Assembly (NCBI GenBank): GCA_902769805.1
Contig: CACXQL010000009.1
Span: 1 to 39,224, forward strand
Source of the DNA: an uncultured Prevotellaceae bacterium
Lineage (GTDB): Bacteria; Bacteroidota; Bacteroidia; Bacteroidales; Bacteroidaceae
DNA length: 39,224 nt
Direction of reading: 5' to 3'
Shown: piece after piece, positions 32,670-39,224 of the stretch
How the letters are laid out: the number at the start of each line of letters is the position of its first letter
Position numbering within the stretch: position 1 is the first letter of the stretch
Notes under the pieces: model-generated
Told to the model about the DNA's origin: nothing
Databases searched by the model: none
The model's input: the letters and a program-made list of their open reading frames with translations, nothing else
Position numbers and translations under genes: made by a program

Positions 32670-33665
32670 ATGATGAATCTACGGAAACTCTATTACCTGA
32701 GTCATAACGGAAAGAACAGCAACCTGCTATATTTCCTGAAGGCGTATGTCAGGGAGTATACACCCAGGTGCTTCACCCGTATGATGCTGGACAGAGAACT
32801 GGCGAAACTCGATAAGCGGACAGACCGTGACTATATCCTCCAGCGAGTGGATTACTATAACAAGCTGACTCCTTCCCATGCCTTCGACCACAAGCAATGG
32901 GCACAGGAGGCTGTGGAGATCAGCCGTCAGCCCATGACGCGTCAGAAGGTATATTATTTCGATGCGATGGAGATAGCTCGCTATTTCAGTGGGAAGAAGA
33001 GATGGATCCTGCTGTCTGGCGATATCACCCATGTTCCTGACGTACCTACGATTATCAAGAGCCGCCCCCTTGGCGACAATAACCAGAACTCCGTCGTGCT
33101 AAAGATGGAGAAGGTACGCCATTTCCTGTTTGTCAACGACAAGAAAGCATGGCGTGACAAAAAGAACATGACGATCTTCCGAGGCGACTTAGGGGCAAGG
33201 AAACAGAACCGCGACGTGTTTATGGAGCGCTTTGCCGACGGACAGAGTCCGATGGTGGATGCAGCCTCAACAAACCGTATCGAGGCACACCCTGAATGGC
33301 AGGCAGGGAAGATGACCATCGATGAGCACCTCGACTATAAGTTCATCATGTCGCTGGAGGGTAATGATGTCGCCTCCAACCTGAAATGGGTGATGTCGTC
33401 TAACTCCATTGCTGTCACACCACGGCATACTGTTGAGACATGGTTTATGGAGGGAACACTTATTCCCAACTACCATTACATAGAAGTGAAGGATGACTTC
33501 TCCGACTTGGAGGAGCGCCTGACCTACTATATAGAACATCCCGAGGAGGCAGAGGCAATCATCCAGCATGCCCATGAGTATGTGGACCAGTTCAGGGACG
33601 AGGCACGTGAGAAACTCATCTCCTTATTAGTATTAAAGAAGTATTTCGATATCACCAATGATTGA
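32670..33665 (+). CDS. Glycosyltransferase family 90 (CAP10-like, LPS-modifying)
   Basis: 331 aa from ATG 32670 (MMNLRKLYYLSH); the frame extends upstream across the promoter, which is rejected. The C-terminal half has the GT90/CAP10 pattern: MTIDEHLDYKFIMSLEGNDVASNLKWVMSSNSIAV, then WFMEGTLIPNYHYIEVKDD and the helical EERLTYYIEHPEEAEAIIQHAHEY. Bacterial members such as LpsA/LpsB-like enzymes add xylose or glucose to LPS core or capsule. It overlaps the GT87 gene by 8 bp. Confidence 0.85.
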   Translation: MMNLRKLYYLSHNGKNSNLLYFLKAYVREYTPRCFTRMMLDRELAKLDKRTDRDYILQRVDYYNKLTPSHAFDHKQWAQEAVEISRQPMTRQKVYYFDAMEIARYFSGKKRWILLSGDITHVPDVPTIIKSRPLGDNNQNSVVLKMEKVRHFLFVNDKKAWRDKKNMTIFRGDLGARKQNRDVFMERFADGQSPMVDAASTNRIEAHPEWQAGKMTIDEHLDYKFIMSLEGNDVASNLKWVMSSNSIAVTPRHTVETWFMEGTLIPNYHYIEVKDDFSDLEERLTYYIEHPEEAEAIIQHAHEYVDQFRDEAREKLISLLVLKKYFDITND

Positions 33666-34830
33666 CCGTTGTAAGGCTTTCTTCTCCAGACCCTTCTGGA
33701 GCGACCATCGCACATTGCTTGCACTATGGTTGCTGCTGCCTATTATCGGTGGACTTGTCAAGATCAACAAGTGTAACAACTTCCTGATCTTCAGGTATGT
33801 GTTCTGGCATGCATGGAACGGGACCTCACTCTATGCGCCCTATCCGGAGGAGTACCATGATGTCAACCACTATGGTCCTTTCTTCTCTGTCGTCGTGGCA
33901 CCCTTTGCCGTCCTTCCACAATATCTGGGTGTGCTCCTCTGGGTCATCGCCCTCTCGATGTTCCTGTATGTGGCGATACGCAAGTCACAGTTTACGAAGT
34001 ACCAGCAGATATTCATCCTCTGGTTCTGTGCCCATGAGTTGCTGACCGCTATCTTCATGCAACAGTTCAATATCGCGATAGCAGCTGTCATCCTCCTGTC
34101 TTACTACTGCATCGAGAAGGAACAGGATTTCTGGGCGGCGTTCTTCATCATGCTGGGTACATTCGTGAAACTCTATGGTATCGTGGGACTGGCGTTCTTC
34201 TTCTTCTCCAGACACAAAGGAAGACTGGTTCTCTCACTGGTGTTCTGGGCGGTGGTGATGTTTGCAGCTCCTATGGTGTTCCATGGTCCTGACTATCTCA
34301 TCGGACAGTATCAGGAATGGTATGAGAGTCTGTCAAGCAAGAATGCGGAGAATATGTTCAGCACTACCACCAACGTCTCTATCTTAGGTATGATTCGTAA
34401 GATATCCCAGTGTGCCACCTATTCTGACATCTGGATTATCCTGACAGGACTGGTGATGTTCGCACTTCCCTATCTCCGTATCTCACAATACAAGTATATT
34501 GCCTTCCGCCAGACACTGTTAGCCTCTGTCCTGATGTTTGTCGTCCTGTTCTCTACCGGCAGCGAGTCCAGTGGCTATATCACCCCGTTTGTAGGGATTG
34601 CCATCTGGTATACGGCTGTTCCTTGGCAACGTACAAAATGGGATGTCGCCCTTATGATATTTGCCTTCATCTTATCGAGTATGTCACCCAGCGACCTCTT
34701 TCCTGCGTATATACGTAACACATGGGTGAAGCCCTATGCCCTCAAGGCACTGCCTATTGCTTTAATATGGTTGAAGCTCTGCTATGAGATGTATGTGAGA
34801 GACTACTCTGAGAAACCTGTCGCCTCATGA
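33658..34830 (+). CDS. GT87/DUF2029-like membrane glycosyltransferase
   Basis: 390 aa with about ten hydrophobic segments. The first periplasmic loop carries the acidic stretch PYPEEYHDVNHYGPFFSVVVAPFAVLP, typical of DUF2029/GT87 polyprenyl-phosphate-sugar dependent mannosyl/arabinosyl-type transferases. A later block is FIMLGTFVKLYGIVGLAFFFFSRHKGR, where K-x-Y-G matches the second GT87-like protein (TTKIYGIVELGLLF). It would act on the periplasmic face. It sits between GT90 (8-bp overlap) and the GT11-like gene (4-bp overlap). Confidence 0.82.
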   Translation: MIDRCKAFFSRPFWSDHRTLLALWLLLPIIGGLVKINKCNNFLIFRYVFWHAWNGTSLYAPYPEEYHDVNHYGPFFSVVVAPFAVLPQYLGVLLWVIALSMFLYVAIRKSQFTKYQQIFILWFCAHELLTAIFMQQFNIAIAAVILLSYYCIEKEQDFWAAFFIMLGTFVKLYGIVGLAFFFFSRHKGRLVLSLVFWAVVMFAAPMVFHGPDYLIGQYQEWYESLSSKNAENMFSTTTNVSILGMIRKISQCATYSDIWIILTGLVMFALPYLRISQYKYIAFRQTLLASVLMFVVLFSTGSESSGYITPFVGIAIWYTAVPWQRTKWDVALMIFAFILSSMSPSDLFPAYIRNTWVKPYALKALPIALIWLKLCYEMYVRDYSEKPVAS

Positions 34831-35648
34831 TATTCGCCAGAGATAAGAGCCAGATGTGCAACAACCTGTTGCAGTATGCACATGTCTACGCATGGGGCAG
34901 AGAACATGGGCGGAAGGTCATCTCCATGCGCTTCAGCTACAAATACCAGTATTTCCATATCTGCCATACCCCGTTGACTGGTTTGGGGTGGTATCTCCTT
35001 GCGAAGTATATGGCTGCGCTGAGACTGTTGCCAACAGCCAGTTTCAAGCATGAGGACTGTGACCCTGTCGCCTTGGAGCGGATGATGCTCCGTCATCGCC
35101 ATATCGTGGTAAGCGGCTGGTTCGTGCGCTATTACGACCTCTTCCTGAAATACCGTCAGGAAATCTGCGACCTCTTCCGCATCGACGAGCAATATACGGA
35201 GCCTGTGAAGGAGAAGATGAAGCACTCCTCCCTCCTGACTTCTTTAAAACTCGGCGTTCATATCCGTCGTGGTGACTATGCCCAATGGCATGATGGGAAA
35301 TATTGTTATGACGATGAAGTATATGCCCGTCATATCAACCGTTTTGCGGAGCTGCATCCAGACAAGGATGTCCATGTCTATCTTTCTACCAATGATGCTT
35401 CTGTGACGGAAAAGCGATATCAGCAGTTCTGTCCTCACGTCCATATCCATCATCTGCAGGGCAATGCCCCTGAAGACCTCTTCATGCTCTCGGAATGTGA
35501 CTATCTGATGGGACCTCCCAGCACGTTCTCCCTTGTCGCTGCGATGTATCGTGATATCCCTCTCTATCGTATGGACACTGCTAATGCTGAGGATATGACA
35601 GCGGAAGGGTTTAAGTTGTTTGATTACTGGTTCAGGAGGATCATATAG
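34827..35648 (+). CDS. Alpha-1,2-fucosyltransferase-like (GT11-type) protein
   Basis: 273 aa, no membrane segment. It has the GDP-fucose-binding motif HIRRGDY (145-151). A C-terminal block, LSECDYLMGPPSTFSLVAAMYRD, corresponds to the GT11 motif with S-T-F-S and an aliphatic tail. The N-terminus MCNNLLQYAHVYAWGREHGRKV matches the G-N-Q-L-F-Q-Y-A-x-A-x-x-L-A pattern of GT11. It is therefore likely to add fucose in alpha-1,2 linkage to a growing glycan. The STFS block lacks the usual following Trp pair, so donor specificity is less sure. It is last in the operon, 1 bp from the convergent GT87-FGE gene. Confidence 0.78.
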   Translation: MIFARDKSQMCNNLLQYAHVYAWGREHGRKVISMRFSYKYQYFHICHTPLTGLGWYLLAKYMAALRLLPTASFKHEDCDPVALERMMLRHRHIVVSGWFVRYYDLFLKYRQEICDLFRIDEQYTEPVKEKMKHSSLLTSLKLGVHIRRGDYAQWHDGKYCYDDEVYARHINRFAELHPDKDVHVYLSTNDASVTEKRYQQFCPHVHIHHLQGNAPEDLFMLSECDYLMGPPSTFSLVAAMYRDIPLYRMDTANAEDMTAEGFKLFDYWFRRII

Positions 35649-35649
35649 A

Positions 35650-37431
35650 CTACATCGCCAAGCGCAACCCTACTGTTTGGAGCCTGCGCCATGTGACGAG
35701 GGGATAGCGGTTGGTAAGACGTATATAATAAGGTGTACTCTGGAAGGAGCCCCCTCGGATGACACGGAACTGTTTGCGGAACAGTTGGATGAAGAAACCA
35801 TTCTTGGGATTCGTATATTCCTCATAAGGACTGTCACACCACTCCCTCACACCATCGAGATAACCTCTTCCCTTTTTACCTTGTGCCGCATATTCCCACT
35901 CTTCCTCCGTAGGCAGACGGAAATGTTTGCCCGTCAGTTGGTTGAGTTGCTGGATGAATACGAGGCAGTCGTCATACGATACATGTTCCACTGGACGTTG
36001 CTTGCCATTGTTCTTAGACGGGTTCTTACCCATAATAGCCTCCCACAACTCCTGCGTGACCTCCGTCTCTCCGATATAGAAGTCGTTGACTTTTACTTGA
36101 TGTGCAGGTCGTTCATCAGCCTCCGCTTGGGGATTATTCGTACCCATCATGAACTCACCACCCTGTACCTGTCGCATCACAAAGGACACCCCACGGACAG
36201 TATACCGTTTGTCCTGTGCCTGCATACTTAATGGTAACAACAGCAATAATAGTAGCATCCCTTCGACCTTCGACCTTTGACCTTCGACCTTTGACTTCCC
36301 TGGTCCCATCGCCCACCAGATGACCTGCAACCATGCAATGGTCATCGTATAGACATCCAACCAGAATGTCTCGTGGATATAGTCATGCACCTTGGGTGGA
36401 CAGAGCAGGTCGGTAGGCAGGATATTGAAGTTGACGAACAACAACCAGAAGATAACCCAGTCAAACGTAGTGTGCTTGGGTTGTAACCAGAACGCCATCA
36501 GATAACCCATCAGGGCAATGATATAGGTATGCGTCTCAGGACTATCACTCAGGATGATGACATAACCCATGATGATTGCCAGTGCCTGTACTCTAAAGCG
36601 GAAATCCTGCCAACGCTGATGCCGCCAGAAGAACAAGGCTCCCAGGACGAGCAATACGCTAACCTGTACGATGCGGAAGTTTGGCAACAGGAACGCTTTC
36701 AGTCCACGTGCAAACAATAGTCCCGGATACTCTACGGCACTATGGTGGTTGAGCAGGTTGTCCCTCACGTCACCATAGAGGTCGAAGACGTTGAATGCCG
36801 GGTTGACGGCAGGCAGCAGAAAGAGTCCGATACCACACAGGATGGCATAGCCGAAGTTACGCCATACCTTCGGATAGCAGAACAGCAGTCCTAACTCCAC
36901 AATACCATATATCTTCGTGGTGGCAGAGAACATAATCAGTAATACTGCCCAGAAGGGCTTGTTACGCTCCAACAGGGTGAAGGCAAAGAGGAAGATATAG
37001 CATACTACAAGGTTGTACTGAAAGAAGAAAACATTCTGCAACAGGACAGAAAACAGGAACAGGATGATCTTCAACCGATGGGGTACCAAAGGCTTAGGCA
37101 GTGTCCAGACAGCAAGGAAGAATAAGCTATAGTGCAGCAGGTTCCACACATACGGTCCCAGCCATGTGGGAAGCATGAAGATGGGGAAGAATACCACACA
37201 GAACACGGGAGGATAGAGGAAGAAGATACTATGTGTCTCCGCAAACTCCACCGTGTAGGGATTCATACCGCCCCAGAACATCATCGTCGCATCATGGTAG
37301 TCGTAGTAGTTATACGCATGACTACGGTTCATCTCCAACAACGTGGCAACAATGGTCACCACGACTCCCAAGCAGAATACACATGTCGGATTCGTAAAGA
37401 ACCACTTAATAGCATCTATTATCTTCTTCAT
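35650..37431 (-). CDS. Fusion of GT87-like membrane transferase with FGE/SUMF1-type domain
   Basis: 593 aa. Residues 1 to about 375 are a complete polytopic GT87/DUF2029-like protein (DYHDATMMFWGGMNPYTVEFAE loop, then TTKIYGIVELG). Residues 379-390 (KSKVEGQRSKVE) are encoded by a 5x7-bp array. Met392 then begins a signal-peptide-like stretch (MLLLLLLLPLSMQAQ), followed by an FGE-sulfatase/SUMF1 domain: VQGGEFMMGTNNPQAEADERPAHQV, YIGETEVTQELWEAIMG, FRLPTEEEWEYAAQG, REWCDSPYEEY, FRVIRGGSF and VGLRLAM. The domain lacks the usual ~30-40 residues between EYAA and EWC, so it is internally shortened. Active formylglycine synthesis is unlikely; a structural or binding role is possible. It could be two genes joined by loss of a stop (see repeat). 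It lies 5 bp after DUF6492. Confidence 0.8.
   Translation of the reverse strand: MKKIIDAIKWFFTNPTCVFCLGVVVTIVATLLEMNRSHAYNYYDYHDATMMFWGGMNPYTVEFAETHSIFFLYPPVFCVVFFPIFMLPTWLGPYVWNLLHYSLFFLAVWTLPKPLVPHRLKIILFLFSVLLQNVFFFQYNLVVCYIFLFAFTLLERNKPFWAVLLIMFSATTKIYGIVELGLLFCYPKVWRNFGYAILCGIGLFLLPAVNPAFNVFDLYGDVRDNLLNHHSAVEYPGLLFARGLKAFLLPNFRIVQVSVLLVLGALFFWRHQRWQDFRFRVQALAIIMGYVIILSDSPETHTYIIALMGYLMAFWLQPKHTTFDWVIFWLLFVNFNILPTDLLCPPKVHDYIHETFWLDVYTMTIAWLQVIWWAMGPGKSKVEGQRSKVEGMLLLLLLLPLSMQAQDKRYTVRGVSFVMRQVQGGEFMMGTNNPQAEADERPAHQVKVNDFYIGETEVTQELWEAIMGKNPSKNNGKQRPVEHVSYDDCLVFIQQLNQLTGKHFRLPTEEEWEYAAQGKKGRGYLDGVREWCDSPYEEYTNPKNGFFIQLFRKQFRVIRGGSFQSTPYYIRLTNRYPLVTWRRLQTVGLRLAM
36261..36295. repeat. 5 x 7-bp tandem array at the GT87-FGE junction
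   Basis: Plus-strand units are CTTCGAC, CTTCGAC, CTTTGAC, CTTCGAC, CTTTGAC (35 bp). On the coding (minus) strand an ATG at 36258-36256 follows almost at once, starting a hydrophobic signal-like segment. With this copy number the GT87 and FGE frames are joined. Confidence 0.9.
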
Positions 37432-37436
37432 CTTAC

Positions 37437-38270
37437 TTACTTCTTATTCATATAGTCAGGAAACGTCAGTGACCAGCGGCAACGGCTCCATTGATGACAT
37501 AAGGTCTCATAGTCGGCAAGTTTCTTGTATGACAGACGTTTCTGAAGCCAGGGACGCAGCACCTTGTCCTGAACGAAGTTGCCATAGAGTTCGAACTCCG
37601 AGAAACCTGAGGGTTGCAGGCGGTCATAGCTCTTTAAGATGGTATTCATCCATGACTGTCCTTCTCTGGTGAGCTCCTGGTGTAACATCTCCAGTTGCTC
37701 CTTGTCGAACAGCATCTTATGGTCGACATAGGAGAGTGGTGCCAACGACATATCAGGCATCAACTGACGGATATTGTTATAATAGGGCTGGTGCTCCTCA
37801 TAGCTCATATAGAATACCGTCTGCTGCTCTTCTGTCAGAAATACATGCGGACGTATCAGCACATGGTCGGCATCGATGCATAGATAATAACGACAAGTGC
37901 CTACCTTACCGCTCAGTTTGATAAACTGCTGGAAGAGCCAGCCGCTGCGATCCATCGTGTGACCATCGGAGGTGTGTATCTGCAGGTGTAAGTCCTTAGG
38001 TCCAAAACCGAAGACACTCACCTCATCGACAAACTGCAACTGATGCTCCTCACAGAACTGGATAATCTCCTGTTGGGCTGGTGCCACGATATAAATCTGT
38101 TGGATAGGATGTGTCACACATCTCCTGATGCCCTCCAGACACAGAGGCAGGATATGCAGGTCCTTAGCGATGATGGGGATGACGACATCAACAGGCTCTG
38201 TGGAGGGTCTCAACTTAGGAAACCATCGCCAGGCAAACAAGCGGTATCTGATCTTTCGCAGCTGTGACAT
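37437..38270 (-). CDS. DUF6492-like glycosyltransferase
   Basis: 277 aa, GT-A-like. It opens VDVVIPIIAKDLHILPLCLEGIRRCV and carries a D-x-D-type site in YYLCIDADHVLIRP. A long acceptor side contains YVDHKMLFDKEQLEMLHQEL and SGFSEFELYGNFV, which fits DUF6492 as I remember it. No membrane segment is evident. It lies 11 bp after the GtrB-like GT2 gene and 5 bp before the GT87-FGE gene, so the three form one operon. Donor and acceptor are unknown. Confidence 0.75.
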   Translation of the reverse strand: MSQLRKIRYRLFAWRWFPKLRPSTEPVDVVIPIIAKDLHILPLCLEGIRRCVTHPIQQIYIVAPAQQEIIQFCEEHQLQFVDEVSVFGFGPKDLHLQIHTSDGHTMDRSGWLFQQFIKLSGKVGTCRYYLCIDADHVLIRPHVFLTEEQQTVFYMSYEEHQPYYNNIRQLMPDMSLAPLSYVDHKMLFDKEQLEMLHQELTREGQSWMNTILKSYDRLQPSGFSEFELYGNFVQDKVLRPWLQKRLSYKKLADYETLCHQWSRCRWSLTFPDYMNKK

Positions 38271-38281
38271 GCTTCTTATCC

Positions 38282-39223
38282 CTATTCCAAGATCTCCTGG
38301 ATATGATACAGCGGACGTCGCTTCACCTCGGTATAGATCTTACCGATATAGGTACCTGTGACACCTAAGGAGATGAGGATAAAGCCACCCACCAGCCAGA
38401 TAGAGAGGATGAGGGACGACCATCCTGGTACGGCTGTCCCAGTCACTAAGGCATGCACCACATAGATACCGATACCTAAGGCGATGAGCAGGAAGACCAC
38501 ACCCATATGGAAGATTGCCTGCATGGGACGCGTACTGAAGGAGGTGATACCATCCATGGCGAGGTTGAGCATCTTCTTCAGCGTATATTTCGACGAGCCA
38601 GCCTCACGCTCGCTGATGACATCATCCACCGTCGTTGAGGGAAGACCTATCAGGGGTATCATACCACGCAGGTAGAGGTTGTGTTCCTTGAAACCTGCCA
38701 ACATCTGCAGCGAACGCCTGCTCATCAGTCGGAAGTCGGCATGGTTGTAGATACTCTCCACACCCATCGAGCTCTGCAGTTTATAGAACGCCATCGCAGA
38801 CATACGCTTCATGAAGGGATCTGCCTTCCGTGATACCTTCACGCCATAGACGATGTCGTTACCCTCCTCGAAATGCCTCACCATCTGGGGGATGCACTCG
38901 ATGTCGTCCTGCAGGTCGGCATCAATAGTCACCACGGCATCCGCCCATTCCTTAGCTGTCATCATACCAGCCATGATAGCATTCTGGTGCCCTACGTTAC
39001 GGGCGAGGTTGATGCCTCTCACAAAACGGTTCTTCTCATGGAGTTCACGGATGATGTCCCATGTGTGATCGCGGCTGCCATCATTGACAAACACCATCAT
39101 ACTATCGTCCGAGATGAGTCCTTCGTCAATCATCCGCTCGAAGAGTGCCGTCAGACGCTCTATGGAATGGCGAAGTACCTCTTCTTCGTTATAACAGGGG
39201 GAAACAGTTGCAAGTTTTACCAT
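38282..39223 (-). CDS. GtrB/DPM1-like polyprenyl-phosphate glycosyltransferase (GT2)
   Basis: 313 aa, complete, with its ATG at the very right edge. The GT2 domain has SPCYNEEEVL, VNDGSRDHTWDII, VTIDADLQDD (metal site) and the loop SSKYTLKKMLNLAMDGITSFSTRP. Two C-terminal membrane helices follow (about 230-255 and 262-290). GtrB-like enzymes load a sugar onto undecaprenyl phosphate on the cytoplasmic side. Membrane GT87/GT-C transferases then use that carrier on the outside, so it is a logical donor supplier for the two GT87-like proteins nearby. Any promoter lies beyond the window. Confidence 0.92.
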   Translation of the reverse strand: MVKLATVSPCYNEEEVLRHSIERLTALFERMIDEGLISDDSMMVFVNDGSRDHTWDIIRELHEKNRFVRGINLARNVGHQNAIMAGMMTAKEWADAVVTIDADLQDDIECIPQMVRHFEEGNDIVYGVKVSRKADPFMKRMSAMAFYKLQSSMGVESIYNHADFRLMSRRSLQMLAGFKEHNLYLRGMIPLIGLPSTTVDDVISEREAGSSKYTLKKMLNLAMDGITSFSTRPMQAIFHMGVVFLLIALGIGIYVVHALVTGTAVPGWSSLILSIWLVGGFILISLGVTGTYIGKIYTEVKRRPLYHIQEILE

Positions 39224-39224
39224 C

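Overview
The window looks like chromosome of a Bacteroidales bacterium, most likely Prevotella or a close relative. This rests on gene content: tandem FKBP lipoproteins, an S41 protease, a GH95 fucosidase, DUF3737, a five-fold beta-flower-like protein, DHHW/MBOAT pairs and a TIGR04133-like radical SAM enzyme. It also rests on at least fourteen matches to the Bacteroidetes -7 promoter element TAnnTTTG, placed just upstream of start codons. No rRNA, tRNA, transposase, integrase, phage gene or CRISPR array was seen. Almost every base is coding; the only gaps over 200 bp are 12645-12873 and 29393-29654.

Layout. 1-43: N-terminus of an Lrp/AsnC regulator leaving the left edge. 179-2930 (minus): coiled-coil lipoprotein followed by three FKBP prolyl isomerases, closed by a terminator. 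2996-4093 (minus): radical SAM/SPASM enzyme, divergent from a SIR2-type deacylase (4179-4889, plus). 4943-9657 (minus): surface polysaccharide O-acetylation operon (SGNH hydrolase, MBOAT acyltransferase, two DHHW proteins). 9732-12644 (minus): RlpA, beta-propeller lipoprotein, secreted esterase; a second esterase paralogue lies at 12874-13683. 13772-20033 (plus): AsmA-like envelope protein, S41 protease, GH95 alpha-L-fucosidase. 20006-24320 (minus): beta-flower protein, DUF3737, PatB/MalY lyase, OPT peptide transporter. 24395-29392 (plus): MiaB, MsbA-like ABC exporter, LtaS-like phosphotransferase. 29655-39223: LpxL-like acyltransferase and eight glycosyltransferase-type genes in both orientations (GT4, GT2, GT90, two GT87-like, GT11-like, DUF6492, GtrB-like GT2), probably building a lipid-linked surface glycan.

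The overall theme is the cell envelope: lipid A acylation, lipid export, glycan assembly, glycan O-acetylation and de-esterification, periplasmic folding and proteolysis. The most unusual signal is a set of short tandem-repeat arrays lying inside genes. Four have exactly five 7-bp units (35 bp), with different unit sequences, in a DHHW gene, an esterase signal peptide, the LtaS-like gene and a GT87-FGE fusion gene; related 4x9 and 4x8 arrays lie in the OPT and miaB genes. The array in the GT87-FGE gene sits exactly at the domain junction, directly before an ATG and a signal-peptide-like stretch, so a change of one repeat unit would convert one fused protein into two separate ones. Other leads are the radical SAM enzyme beside a small lipoprotein, a cluster of ~21-bp palindromes at 29509-29595, and an 11-bp-arm inverted repeat that brackets the rlpA promoter.

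All functional calls come from reading motifs by eye; no database search was run.
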